Of a DNA stretch of 50,663 nt, positions 27,025 through 35,818 are shown in pieces (the first letter of the stretch is position 1; every line of letters starts with the position of its first letter). The translations under genes were made by a program, and so were the position numbers. Location of the stretch: contig JAPPOO010000081.1 of NCBI GenBank assembly GCA_028817875.1, positions 2,341 to 53,003 of the forward strand. Direction: 5' to 3'. The notes beneath the pieces are model-generated. The model had not been told where the DNA came from and searched no databases. It saw only the letters and a program-made list of their open reading frames with translations. The stretch is from Alphaproteobacteria bacterium (lineage in GTDB: Bacteria > Pseudomonadota > Alphaproteobacteria > UBA2136 > JAPPOO01).

Positions 27025-27570
27025 ATGTTCAATTCATTCAAATTTTTTAAAGACCAGCGCGGTGCCATGTTTGGGTTGGATGCCCGTATCGCCTTGGCAA
27101 TTTTTGGCGTTCTCTCGGTTGTTGGCGGTTACAGTGCGACAACTATGTTTCGGGAGGCTCAAATCACCCAATTGGCAACAGAACTTACTAACTTGAAAAA
27201 AGCCTATCAGGAATTTCACCTCTCCACAGGTGACCACACAACCCGCTTTATGGATTTAATTAAGAACGATTACGATATTATTGGCTGGCAAGGCCCTTAT
27301 ACAGATTTGCTTTCCGATAAAAGCCGTATTTACGACGGTGTTTACAGCTTTATGGAAGGCCGACAGGATGTTGCGGGAGTTCCCCCTGTTGAGTGTACGG
27401 GCGGTATTTGCTCCATTTGGCTAAAGCTTACAGGCGTGAAAGACAGCGTTGCTGCGGATTTGGATAAGCGGATGGATGCAGAGCCTTCCCCTAATGGCGG
27501 TGTGTTACGTATTGAATACCAGCAAGGCGGTGCAGACGATGTTTACTTTCTTGTGACCGCTAAACACTAA
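27025..27570 (+). CDS. type IV pilin-like (pseudopilin-like) protein
   Basis: This is a 181-residue protein. A short basic leader (FNSFKFFKDQRGA) is followed by a hydrophobic helix MFGLDARIALAIFGVLSVV, as in class III prepilins. If cleaved after Ala14, the fifth mature residue is Asp, in the place of the conserved Glu5. The C-terminal half has GWQGPYTDLL, similar to the loop before the calcium site in GspG-type pseudopilins. I infer a prepilin-peptidase substrate of a secretion or pilus system encoded elsewhere. It could instead be an N-terminally anchored protein of unrelated function. Confidence 0.65.
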   Translation: MFNSFKFFKDQRGAMFGLDARIALAIFGVLSVVGGYSATTMFREAQITQLATELTNLKKAYQEFHLSTGDHTTRFMDLIKNDYDIIGWQGPYTDLLSDKSRIYDGVYSFMEGRQDVAGVPPVECTGGICSIWLKLTGVKDSVAADLDKRMDAEPSPNGGVLRIEYQQGGADDVYFLVTAKH

Positions 27571-27594
27571 GGTTAAATATCTTTAAACGGTGAA

Positions 27595-27623
27595 AGAGCC
27601 GCTTCTGCAATAGAAGCGGCTCT
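27595..27623 (+). terminator. rho-independent terminator
   Basis: AGAGCCGCTTCT (27595-27606) pairs perfectly with AGAAGCGGCTCT (27612-27623) around a five-base loop, followed by TTCTTTTTTCT. It ends the cytochrome c/pseudopilin transcript. Confidence 0.92.
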
Positions 27624-27644
27624 TTCTTTTTTCTCGTAACTCAG

Positions 27645-29468
27645 TTAGTTGCCTAGGTAAATCTCTTTATCGAACTTTTGCTTACCGATTTTAACGGTTA
27701 GCAAAAGCCAGACAACAACTGCAGCAAAACAAGCAATTAAAATTGCCATGATCAGGAGCTCTTTACTTACAAAGCTCATCCAAAACAGCCCCAGAATCAT
27801 ACAAGGCACTGTAGTACCTGCAAGTACTAGTAAAATAGCAAGGCTTTGCCCAACGGTGTTATGCTTCCATAGAGTTTCCTTAGACAAGAAACTAATAGAA
27901 AAATAGCAAGCTACTAAGCCTACTAACAAACCAAGCTTAGGCATATCACCTTTTGTTCCTATGCATACCGCCACTAAAACAAATACACTGAACATTACAG
28001 CTGCAATGATAGCCTCCGTAATAGTTACAGAATTAACCATGCTCCTTTGAACTTTTGACAAGAACCAAGAGCTTGATTTTTCCTTTGCAGGTTTCTGCTC
28101 AGCAACCACTTTAGCTTGTTTCTTCGCTTTGCGCGCCCTTGAGAAAGAACGAGCGAAACGTACAGCAAGCACCAGAACTACTGTTAGCACCAGCACCCAA
28201 ACAATATCCACAGCGGATGGCATCCACTCTGGCATGTTTGGCAGCTGCCACATTTGCTCGAACAGGCTTGGGCTTTCCTTGGGAACAACACCTTTATTAA
28301 CTAAAGTGTCCATCTGCTCAAGCTGCTGGTAGTTTGTTGGTTGCCCAACTCCCTGCGAACTTAGGACAGATAAATCAACCCAGCCAAATGGGTTCATCCC
28401 GAGGAACCACAGAACTATTGCTACGAAAATAATAGCCAACAGTCCCATCATACCCCACTGCACAAGCTCGTACCGCCCTTGGTATCGGTCACATAGGTAA
28501 CCGAGAACGATACTTCTAACGGCTGTCCATACTACCATTACGACTGTAAGAGGTATAATGATGAATGGGAGCAAATACTCGCCCCATAGGATGATTTTTG
28601 CCAGTAGCTGAAAGCTAGGCGGCTTAGCGTCAAGCAGCATCCACAGCACTGCAAGAGCAGCAAACACTCCCAAGGCAGCAAGACTGTAAAGGCCTATTTT
28701 GCTTTTAGCGAATTTAAAGAGGCTTTGAAAAGCTTCCTTAATTTCATCCAAAAGGCCTACAACAAACACTGCCGTAGGTATAGTAGAGCCTACTGCCACT
28801 GCTACTGGAAGAGAGAAACCCCAACCGTAGAGCATGAAGAAGCTCACTAGCATACCCACACACGCAGCGCTGACTAAAGCTAGTACCAGCTGCATGCTCG
28901 CTGAAAGGCTTTCCCGCTTATGCCAGCCGATTAGACCTGAAATCACTCCAATAACTATAAACGCTATTGGAACGAGCAAATCTACGGCCCAATCCCAAAA
29001 ACTAATACTTGGGATTTCAACAACAGTGGTTGCAATGGTAGTAACTGTATTAGCTATCGCCTGTGTAACAATACTTCCCAAAAGGCCGCTAAGCCCAATG
29101 AATAAGACGTACAGTGATAGGCAAAACATCACAAAGCTTCTCCAGCTTACAATGGATTTTTTGCCTTCGTCTCTGGTTGTCCATAGCTCCATTTTGCCAA
29201 TGTCGTATGGCATAAACCTCTCTGCCGGCATTTCTTCTATGTTTTCACCCCAGTCGTACTGCAAGCAGCTAGACATAAACAGATAGAAAAACACCAAAGT
29301 CAGGCCAAACGCACAGTGCTTAGACCAACCTTCGAAATACCATAACGAAAATGCTCCAATTACTGTAAAGAATACAACTACTAACGCACACGTCAGGTGT
29401 TGATTGTAGTTTGATGCCACCTCTTGTGAAAGAGGGACATTATTAGTTCTTGAGTTTTGAAAGCTCAT
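27645..29468 (-). CDS. polytopic membrane protein of unknown function
   Basis: This is a 607-residue protein with about 14 hydrophobic segments spread along its length, interrupted by a soluble stretch around residues 375-415 and a lysine-rich loop (KKQAKVVAEQKPAKEK) near 455. A strong GAGGAGAAGG site precedes the ATG. I recognise no transporter or enzyme signature. An upstream hairpin with a U-tract in the leader suggests expression controlled by attenuation. No partner gene is adjacent on the same strand. Confidence 0.8.
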   Translation of the reverse strand: MSFQNSRTNNVPLSQEVASNYNQHLTCALVVVFFTVIGAFSLWYFEGWSKHCAFGLTLVFFYLFMSSCLQYDWGENIEEMPAERFMPYDIGKMELWTTRDEGKKSIVSWRSFVMFCLSLYVLFIGLSGLLGSIVTQAIANTVTTIATTVVEIPSISFWDWAVDLLVPIAFIVIGVISGLIGWHKRESLSASMQLVLALVSAACVGMLVSFFMLYGWGFSLPVAVAVGSTIPTAVFVVGLLDEIKEAFQSLFKFAKSKIGLYSLAALGVFAALAVLWMLLDAKPPSFQLLAKIILWGEYLLPFIIIPLTVVMVVWTAVRSIVLGYLCDRYQGRYELVQWGMMGLLAIIFVAIVLWFLGMNPFGWVDLSVLSSQGVGQPTNYQQLEQMDTLVNKGVVPKESPSLFEQMWQLPNMPEWMPSAVDIVWVLVLTVVLVLAVRFARSFSRARKAKKQAKVVAEQKPAKEKSSSWFLSKVQRSMVNSVTITEAIIAAVMFSVFVLVAVCIGTKGDMPKLGLLVGLVACYFSISFLSKETLWKHNTVGQSLAILLVLAGTTVPCMILGLFWMSFVSKELLIMAILIACFAAVVVWLLLTVKIGKQKFDKEIYLGN

Positions 29469-29484
29469 GGCCTTCTCCTCTTCA

Positions 29485-29516
29485 TAAAAAAGGCGGCCTT
29501 GTATAAAACAGGCCGC
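29485..29516 (-). terminator. terminator-like hairpin in the leader of the 607-residue gene
   Basis: On the minus strand GCGGCCT (29510-29516) pairs with AGGCCGC (29493-29499) around a ten-base loop, followed by CUUUUUU and then directly by the GAGGAG ribosome-binding site. No minus-strand gene lies upstream for it to terminate, so it may be an attenuator. Confidence 0.65.
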
Positions 29517-29655
29517 GGTTGAATTCTAAAAATTTAGCTCAATCCGCGCTCCTATTTTCTAAAAAGGAACACATGATATCTTTGATATGTGGGTTGTTTT
29601 AGATGATTTTCAAGGGATTTTTCGTAAAATTTAACAGCTCATTTTGTACAGCTAT

Positions 29656-29682
29656 TTGACAAATTCACGCGGGTTATATTAA
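29656..29682 (+). promoter_or_regulatory. possible sigma-70 promoter
   Basis: A perfect TTGACA lies at 29656-29661, with a TATATTAA block at 29675-29682, about 70 bases before the start of the next plus-strand gene. The spacing (13-15 bases) is shorter than ideal. Confidence 0.35.
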
Positions 29683-29749
29683 ACAATAACAACTTTGGGG
29701 AAATACCGTGTTCCCGCCATCTCAACCATTTCCTCAAGGAGAACTGACC

Positions 29750-30187
29750 ATGTCTTCAAGACAAAATACAGAAGTCTATCGATTAGAACATAAAGTGTAT
29801 GATTTTTCAGACATTTATCCACTTACCCAACAAGCAATAAAAAATAATTGTTTTAATGGAACTGCAATAGGAGATGACTGTTTCAACATATTTAGGGCAA
29901 CTTTACTTTGTTACAAATCAGATTTGCAGGTACTTTTCATCGCCAAGTTTACTTTTGATGACTCAACAACGTTTGCCCCTGTTGTTTCTTGCCAAACAAA
30001 ATACGATAGTCAAACAGAGTTTATAAACTCACCCGAACAAGAAGGAAAAGACCTTGTACATTCGATGAGAGATTTTGTGCTGTACATCAATTCGGTGCAT
30101 GAGAAAAACAACCAATTTGCAAAAGCGGTTTATGCTACTGTCGCAATCAATGACAGCAGTTACTCTGTCGATATTTCAACAATATAG
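29750..30187 (+). CDS. hypothetical soluble protein
   Basis: This is a 145-residue protein from ATG 29750, preceded by AAGGAG at 8 bases; a GTG at 29708 in frame is less likely. It has no export signal. The sequence is acidic and rich in Asn, Asp, Phe and Ser, with four cysteines and segments such as VLFIAKFTFDDS and SMRDFVLYINSVHEKN. I recognise no family. It is flanked by its own possible promoter and terminator, so it is likely monocistronic. Confidence 0.7.
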   Translation: MSSRQNTEVYRLEHKVYDFSDIYPLTQQAIKNNCFNGTAIGDDCFNIFRATLLCYKSDLQVLFIAKFTFDDSTTFAPVVSCQTKYDSQTEFINSPEQEGKDLVHSMRDFVLYINSVHEKNNQFAKAVYATVAINDSSYSVDISTI

Positions 30188-30214
30188 CTCTCAGCCATGC
30201 AAAGGCTGGGAGCT
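30186..30214 (+). terminator. terminator
   Basis: AGCTCTCAGCC (30186-30196) pairs with GGCTGGGAGCT (30204-30214) with one G/U, followed by ATTTGTTT. It overlaps the stop codon of the upstream gene and precedes the convergent zapE stop. Confidence 0.8.
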
Positions 30215-30220
30215 ATTTGT

Positions 30221-31249
30221 TTACCAACCTTGCATTTCCCGCAAACGGCTTGCGGTGCGGACAAACGCCTGCGCAGCATCCCCACTTGTACACAAAGCTT
30301 CAGGTTCAGCTTCCGCCGTACAAATAAGGCATTGCTTGGCTTCGTAAGCAATATCTACCAATGTAACGAGACGCAGAGCAGCATCCGCTTCGCTTTCTTT
30401 GAAAATCGGAATATCGGAGACGCAGAGAGTTTGAGCTGCGGGCATAATCTCCAAGTATTGGTCTCGCCCGTAGGCAGCTCCACAAATATCATCAAATTTA
30501 AACCAAAGTGTACTATTTTGCGCAAATTTTACCTTCGGCCAGTTTGATTTAACCTCTACCTCACCTTTTTTTGCACTTTTTTTACTCTTTTTTTGTTCTA
30601 TTTTACCCTCTAACCACGCGTCTCCCGCTTGGCCAATTTGCAGGTAAAACAGAGGCAAATTTCCTCCCCCTTGTAGGCGATAATCTTCCTCCCCCGCTAC
30701 CTCTAAGGGCTTCATAAATTTCATAATTATCCGAATAAACGGCAAAAATTGGTGGCGGTTAATGCCGCCTTGAAAAAGCTCTTCTGGCGGCCAATTGCTG
30801 GTAGCACAAACCGTCACACCTTGCTCAAAAAGCTTTTGAAATAAACGCCCTAGCATCATCGCATCAGCAATATTAGTAATGTAAAACTCATCAAAACAGA
30901 GTAAGCGCGCTTCTTCTGCCAAATTTTGGGCAATCACGGTCATTGGATCCTGCCCTTTTTCCACTTTTAGCGTGTGCATTCTGTGGTGCAGTTCTTCCAT
31001 AAATGCATGAAAATGCACACGTCTTTTAGAAATTCCTTCCATCTGTTCAAAGAAGAGGTTCATTACCATGGATTTTCCACGACCAACAGGGCCGTACAGG
31101 TAAATGCCTTGCGGAGCAATTTCACCTAGCTTCCAACTTGCCAATTTTTCTTCTAAATCATTGAAATGACACACTGCATTTTGCTGTGCTGCATCAGCCT
31201 TCAACTGACCTTTTGCCAAAAGTTCGTCATATCTTTTCTGCATATTCAT
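30221..31249 (-). CDS. zapE: AFG1/ZapE family ATPase
   Basis: This is a 342-residue P-loop ATPase of the AFG1/ZapE family. Walker A is YGPVGRGKSM (about 52-61) and Walker B is LLCFDEFYITNIADAM, with a sensor region at ATSNWPPEELF. Family members act at the division ring in E. coli and in mitochondrial protein quality control. The length is typical for alphaproteobacterial members. Its neighbours are unrelated. Confidence 0.92.
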   Translation of the reverse strand: MNMQKRYDELLAKGQLKADAAQQNAVCHFNDLEEKLASWKLGEIAPQGIYLYGPVGRGKSMVMNLFFEQMEGISKRRVHFHAFMEELHHRMHTLKVEKGQDPMTVIAQNLAEEARLLCFDEFYITNIADAMMLGRLFQKLFEQGVTVCATSNWPPEELFQGGINRHQFLPFIRIIMKFMKPLEVAGEEDYRLQGGGNLPLFYLQIGQAGDAWLEGKIEQKKSKKSAKKGEVEVKSNWPKVKFAQNSTLWFKFDDICGAAYGRDQYLEIMPAAQTLCVSDIPIFKESEADAALRLVTLVDIAYEAKQCLICTAEAEPEALCTSGDAAQAFVRTASRLREMQGW

Positions 31250-31594
31250 ATAGTTAAAATATAGAGTAATTTCAGCGGCATCCCTACAACCTGCGGTTAA
31301 AAAGTCACAAAGAATTGATATTTTTAGAACACTTTAGGGTAGGATGTTTGCCAACCCCCGCTAAAGCCCATACCATTGGGTTACTTAATCATTTACCAAG
31401 ATACTAAGCAGAAATAACAATAAGAAATTGCTCAAAAAAAATTAGAATTGAAGTATTCATAACTAATAAAAAAAAATAAAAAACACGAGCAACTGTGCGA
31501 CTGCAAGAGGAAATAAAAAGTGCCGGAACTATATTCAACAAAAAGAATATATAAATAAAAAAACCGGCACTTTATTGTGCGCGCCAGCTTATCC
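31250..31594. other. AT-rich intergenic region, no gene seen
   Basis: This 345-base gap between zapE and comF has no credible ORF. It is very A-rich with several poly-A runs on the plus strand. Apart from the large hairpin at 31517-31573 I see no structure. The zapE promoter should lie near its left end. Confidence 0.6.
31517..31573 (-). terminator. long-loop terminator hairpin after comF
   Basis: AAAGTGCCGG (31517-31526) pairs perfectly with CCGGCACTTT (31564-31573). Inside, TATATTC (31530-31536) pairs with GAATATA (31545-31551). On the minus strand the outer stem is followed by UUAUUU. It lies 21 bases past the comF stop. The 37-base interior is unusually long for a terminator. Confidence 0.65.
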
Positions 31595-32254
31595 TTAAGG
31601 TGCTACATAGGTTGCCGTTAATACATCCACCCGTTTAGCCCCTGCTTTCTTTAAAACCGTCGCACAAGCACGTGCCGTAGAGCCTGTCGTCCAGATATCA
31701 TCCACAAGAATAATATTTCTACCGTTTACAAGCTTTTCATCTGCATAAAAAGCATTATTGGGCAACTGCTGCCGTTGCTTGCGGGTTTTACTAACTTGAG
31801 GCCTTGTCTTTTGAACCCGATGTAAAGCCGCGTGGTGCCATTCTACACCACTACGCTTGGATATTGTTCTAACAAGCATGGCGGATTGATTGAACAAACG
31901 CCCCCTTAAACGACTACTATGCAAAGGGACAGGCACCAGCAGAGCATTTTTTATTTTCGGTAGGTGTGACAGCATAAATTCAGCCAATACAGGTGCTAGT
32001 TCGGTTCTGTCTGAGAATTTAGTTCGTGTAATCCAATTTTTGACTGGTTTTTCATACAGAAACGGCGCAGCAAAGCTATCTACTCCTTTTGGTAAGTGAG
32101 GCATGGGTTCTAACTCATGTTTCCAAAAGGGTAATTCTGCCCAACATGTAGGGCAAACACCTAAAGGTTCGCCCGTTGGTAGTAAATCTCGGCAAGCAAT
32201 GCACATGGTTGGCAGCGCAAAATGGGTGACATGATGCCAAATTTGAGTAAACAT
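31595..32254 (-). CDS. ComF family phosphoribosyltransferase-like protein
   Basis: This is a 219-residue protein with an N-terminal zinc-finger (CIAC about residues 18-21, then CPTC) and a C-terminal phosphoribosyltransferase-type domain with the PRPP-binding loop ILVDDIWTTGST. ComF proteins are involved in uptake or processing of transforming DNA in competent species; in many alphaproteobacteria the role is unproven. Its start overlaps the start region of the divergent plus-strand gene by about 33 bases if both first starts are used, so at least one start is probably later. Confidence 0.92.
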   Translation of the reverse strand: MFTQIWHHVTHFALPTMCIACRDLLPTGEPLGVCPTCWAELPFWKHELEPMPHLPKGVDSFAAPFLYEKPVKNWITRTKFSDRTELAPVLAEFMLSHLPKIKNALLVPVPLHSSRLRGRLFNQSAMLVRTISKRSGVEWHHAALHRVQKTRPQVSKTRKQRQQLPNNAFYADEKLVNGRNIILVDDIWTTGSTARACATVLKKAGAKRVDVLTATYVAP

Positions 32255-32866
32255 GCGCCCATTATGCCAGAAAAAACCTGCCCCGTTGAAACTGAATTAT
32301 ATAACCGCCTACATGAGCGTTTAGCCGATGTTAAGCGAACATTTGAGCATACTTTGGAAATCACGCCCGAGACACCTGAACCAGATGAAAAAACGTATAA
32401 CCTTATTGTTGCGCCGTTGGCTGATCTTCATCAGCAGAACTTGCTTACTTGGGGAAAAGCTCTTAAAGGGGACGGTCTTTTGTTAGCAAGTACTTGGGGG
32501 GCTCATAGTTGTGCGGAACTTACAAACGCAGGCATTACCGTTAACTCTCAGCCTACTATTCAAAGCATTGGCGATACTCTTACCCGCCTTAAATTCGCCT
32601 TACCTGTATTAGACCGAGACCTGCTTACCCTCACCTTTTCTTCAGGAAAAAAACTTTCTGAAAAGTTAATGCATTGGGGCTTTCTTTCCGAACCTTTTTC
32701 TGAAGATCAGGTAGAACTATACTGCACTCAAAACCCGCACCCTTCAGGTCATATTCCTGTAACTATTGAGGTCCTTTATATTTCTGCATGGCGCCCCCAT
32801 CACAGCCAACAGCAGCCGCTTGAACCTGGAAATTATACCGTTAAAATCGGTAGTTTTCCTGAATAA
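32222..32866 (+). CDS. methyltransferase-like protein lacking its SAM-binding core
   Basis: This is a 214-residue protein from the first start (ATGs at 32231, 32234 and 32264 are alternatives; the last avoids overlap with comF). The C-terminal half matches the BioC/NDUFAF5-like methyltransferases found beside comF in alphaproteobacteria: ALKGDGLLLASTWG, FALPVLDRDLLTLTF, GHIPVTIEVLYISAWRPHHS and QQPLEPG. The N-terminal helix ELYNRLHERLADVKR is kept, but the segment that should hold the glycine-rich SAM motif and the following strands (about 40 residues) is replaced by TPETPEPDEKTYN. I infer loss of SAM binding: a pseudoenzyme or a gene on the way to decay. The frame is intact. Confidence 0.8.
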   Translation: MGDMMPNLSKHAPIMPEKTCPVETELYNRLHERLADVKRTFEHTLEITPETPEPDEKTYNLIVAPLADLHQQNLLTWGKALKGDGLLLASTWGAHSCAELTNAGITVNSQPTIQSIGDTLTRLKFALPVLDRDLLTLTFSSGKKLSEKLMHWGFLSEPFSEDQVELYCTQNPHPSGHIPVTIEVLYISAWRPHHSQQQPLEPGNYTVKIGSFPE

Positions 32867-32889
32867 CCAATACAGGGTATTGTGCACAA

Positions 32890-33795
32890 ATGACTTGGTT
32901 TTTTTACGCCCTTATTCCGCCATTTTTGTATTCATCCAGTAATATTTTGGATGAATACTTATGCAAAAAACACGAAGAACTTAGTGGATTTAAATACATT
33001 ATAGCTGCTTCCATTGTAGGGATTCTTTCAGGGTTGGCGATTTTTGCCTACCGCCCTGAAGCCCTTTTTCTTGACCCGCTATACGCTGTAATATTCGGTA
33101 TTTTTGGTATTTTCATGCAGTGTTGTTTTATTCCTTATATGATTGCGATTAAAGAAGACGGGGCTGGCTTTATTGCTCCTTTATGGCAAATTTTACCGCT
33201 TTTTATCTTTTTGATTGCATGGCTGACATTAGGGGAAACTGTTACTTTTTCCCAGTTTTTGGTTTGCCTTGTTATTGTTACTACCGCCACTATTGCTAGT
33301 ATTGACCATACAGGTAAATTCCGTCTTTGTTCTCTTTTACTCATGCTGTTAAGCTGCTTACTGTTGGCTTCCCATATGGTTTTCATGCGTTTTTATTCCC
33401 AGAATTTTCACTGGTTAGATATCGCTGCATGGGGTGCTATTGGCGCAGGTATTGGCGCGTCTGTCTTTATGCTTATTCATACCCCTACCCGAAAATCTAT
33501 CTATCAAGCTACGCGTAATAGCGGAACTTTAAGTGTTTTTTTGCTGACTCTTCAGGCAGCTTTGGATATTGGCGCTAATGCTTTTTTGGTGCTAGCATTT
33601 AGCACGGCACCTTCCGCTGGAATCGTCCAAACAATCAATGCGTTACAGCCGTTTATCATTACGTTTTTTGCTATTTTAGCTTACTGGATTTCACCGCACA
33701 TCTTTGCCCAACCTCCCAAAGGTAAAATTCTTCTATGGCGCCTTGCATGCTTTAGTATTATTGCGACTGGCATTGCTTTTTTAGGTGTTGCATAA
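32890..33795 (+). CDS. DMT/EamA-type permease
   Basis: This is a 301-residue integral membrane protein with about ten hydrophobic helices arranged as two EamA-like halves. A first-half segment GFIAPLWQILPLFIF and a second-half segment GIVQTINALQPFIITFF are the repeated family features. Such permeases export metabolites or amino acids; the substrate is unknown. The gene follows the methyltransferase-like gene by 23 bases and probably shares its transcript. A perfect bidirectional terminator overlaps its stop codon. Confidence 0.88.
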   Translation: MTWFFYALIPPFLYSSSNILDEYLCKKHEELSGFKYIIAASIVGILSGLAIFAYRPEALFLDPLYAVIFGIFGIFMQCCFIPYMIAIKEDGAGFIAPLWQILPLFIFLIAWLTLGETVTFSQFLVCLVIVTTATIASIDHTGKFRLCSLLLMLLSCLLLASHMVFMRFYSQNFHWLDIAAWGAIGAGIGASVFMLIHTPTRKSIYQATRNSGTLSVFLLTLQAALDIGANAFLVLAFSTAPSAGIVQTINALQPFIITFFAILAYWISPHIFAQPPKGKILLWRLACFSIIATGIAFLGVA

Positions 33796-33830
33796 ACAGA
33801 AAAGGCGGAATATATTCCGCCTTTTCTGTT
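33795..33830. terminator. perfect bidirectional terminator between the DMT gene and rpoD
   Basis: The 18-base arms AACAGAAAAGGCGGAATA (33795-33812) and TATTCCGCCTTTTCTGTT (33813-33830) form an uninterrupted palindrome with U-rich ends on both strands. It lies between convergent genes, 11 bases from the end of rpoD. Confidence 0.92.
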
Positions 33831-33841
33831 TATAGCTCTGT

Positions 33842-35776
33842 TTAATTTTCAGAGTAGGATTTCATTACACGTGCACGGCTTGGATGACGCAGTTTTTTTA
33901 ACGCTTTTGCTTCAATCTGACGAATCCGCTCCCGCGTTACGTTAAACTGCTGGCCCACTTCTTCCAACGTGTGGTCTGTTGGCATCCCTACACCAAAGCG
34001 CATCCGCAATACACGCTCTTCCCGTGGAGTCAAACTTGCCAGCACTTGGGTCACACTGTCACGCAAATTGCTTTGCACAGCAGCATCCAACGGCATCACT
34101 GCTTTATCATCTTCGATGAAATCGCCTAAGCTACTGTCCTCTTCATCACCTACCGGTGTTTCAAGAGAAATTGGCTCCTTAGCAATTTTTTGAACCTTAC
34201 GCACTTTATCTACCGGCATATCAAGCTCTTTTGCCAACTCTTCAGGTGTCGGCTCGCGACCTAGCTCGTTCATCATTAAACGCTGCGTACGGTTAAGCTT
34301 ATTGATTGTTTCAATCATATGCACAGGGATACGAATCGTCCGCGCTTGGTCAGCAATAGAACGTGTGATTGCTTGGCGAATCCACCATGTTGCATAGGTA
34401 GAGAATTTATAACCACGACGGTATTCAAACTTATCTACCGCTTTCATCAGGCCAATATTTCCTTCCTGAATCAAGTCCAGAAATTGCAAGCCACGGTTAA
34501 CGTATTTTTTGGCGATAGAGATCACCAAACGCAAGTTCGCTTCTACCATTTCTTTTTTAGCAACAGCTGCTTCACGCTCACCTTTACGAACTTCAGCAAC
34601 CATTTGTTTGAACTCCTTAACGGTTAGACCAATACCCGCAGCCATACTTTGGATTTCACCGCGCATATCCATAACGGCTTTTTTCTCATCCTTAGCAAAT
34701 TTTGCCCAAGCATCGCTCTTTTTGGCCATGGTATCCATCCACTCGGCATTTTCTTCCTGACCAACGTATGCCGTTAGGTACTCTTTACGATCAACCCCAC
34801 AAGCAACTGCTTTACGCATAATCTTTCCTTCAAGCTTCGTCATACTACGAGATACATCATAAAGGCCTGTCAGTAGGTCTTCCGTACGATTTCCTGTTAA
34901 TGGAATCTCACTCATGATTTCTTTTAGGCGCTCAACAATTTCTTCATGACGCTTTGTATTGGCTTTGTTGTTTTTACCGGCCAAACGGTCTGTATCTAAC
35001 TGAAAAAGCTCACTATGTAATGTTTTCATTTCAGTGAATAGCTCTGTCATACGCGGCATAAGGGATTCTTCTTGAGCGGCAAGAGATAAGATTTCATCTT
35101 CTTCCTCTCCCTCTTCGCCTTCTTTTTCTTCCTCTTCCTCAGCTTCAGGGTCAATTTCCCCATTTTGAATTGCTTCATTACGGGCAGCTTCTTGCGCCAT
35201 TTCTTCAGGTGTTGGCCCTAAAGCAATCGAAAGGTCAATAACATCTCTTAAAAAACGCTCTTCGGAAATAACTTCATCAAACCATTTAAGTAGAGGGCCA
35301 TATACGTATTGGCTAGCATATAAGCCACCGTTCAAACGACTTTTACCAGCCTCAATCCGCTTAGCAAGTGCAATTTCACCTTCACGCGTTAGTAGCTCTA
35401 CGTTCCCCATTTCACGCAAGTACATCCGCACAGGATCATCTGTCCGTCCGTAGTCACCCGCTACTGCATTAGCAGGTTGCTCATTTTCGCTTCTGGAACT
35501 ACTTGTAGAGTTATTACCAAAAAACCCAGGGTGTGCTGTCATACCGTTTTCATCACCTTCTTCTGAAGATTTAGAACTTGGGGCACCACTGCCTAAAACA
35601 GAAACAACTTCACCAGCATCATCACCATCATCATCCTGCGTCAAAATTGTGCTGTCACTGTCATCATTTTCAAAACCAAAACGGTTTTTATCATTTTCTT
35701 CTACAGTTTCAACAGCAGGAACAGCCGCTTCTTCCGGTGTTGTTACATTATTTTCTTGCAGTTCGGTCTGAGCCAT
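33842..35776 (-). CDS. rpoD: primary sigma factor RpoD, apparently without region 1.1
   Basis: This is a 644-residue sigma-70. Regions 1.2 ([22 protein letters not shown] from about residue 113), 2 ([14 protein letters not shown], promoter -10 recognition), 3 and 4 ([20 protein letters not shown], -35 recognition) are complete, with an acidic insert ([15 protein letters not shown]) in the non-conserved region. The first 112 residues are acidic and serine-rich with no sign of the region 1.1 winged-helix (no GYVTYDELN-like stretch). A GGAGG site 8 bases before the ATG supports this start. It follows dnaG by 42 bases on the same strand, the usual arrangement. Confidence 0.97.
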   Translation of the reverse strand: MAQTELQENNVTTPEEAAVPAVETVEENDKNRFGFENDDSDSTILTQDDDGDDAGEVVSVLGSGAPSSKSSEEGDENGMTAHPGFFGNNSTSSSRSENEQPANAVAGDYGRTDDPVRMYLREMGNVELLTREGEIALAKRIEAGKSRLNGGLYASQYVYGPLLKWFDEVISEERFLRDVIDLSIALGPTPEEMAQEAARNEAIQNGEIDPEAEEEEEKEGEEGEEEDEILSLAAQEESLMPRMTELFTEMKTLHSELFQLDTDRLAGKNNKANTKRHEEIVERLKEIMSEIPLTGNRTEDLLTGLYDVSRSMTKLEGKIMRKAVACGVDRKEYLTAYVGQEENAEWMDTMAKKSDAWAKFAKDEKKAVMDMRGEIQSMAAGIGLTVKEFKQMVAEVRKGEREAAVAKKEMVEANLRLVISIAKKYVNRGLQFLDLIQEGNIGLMKAVDKFEYRRGYKFSTYATWWIRQAITRSIADQARTIRIPVHMIETINKLNRTQRLMMNELGREPTPEELAKELDMPVDKVRKVQKIAKEPISLETPVGDEEDSSLGDFIEDDKAVMPLDAAVQSNLRDSVTQVLASLTPREERVLRMRFGVGMPTDHTLEEVGQQFNVTRERIRQIEAKALKKLRHPSRARVMKSYSEN

Positions 35777-35818
35777 CTGGCATTCCTCCGTTGGTTATCG
35801 TTTATATCTATAAATAAC

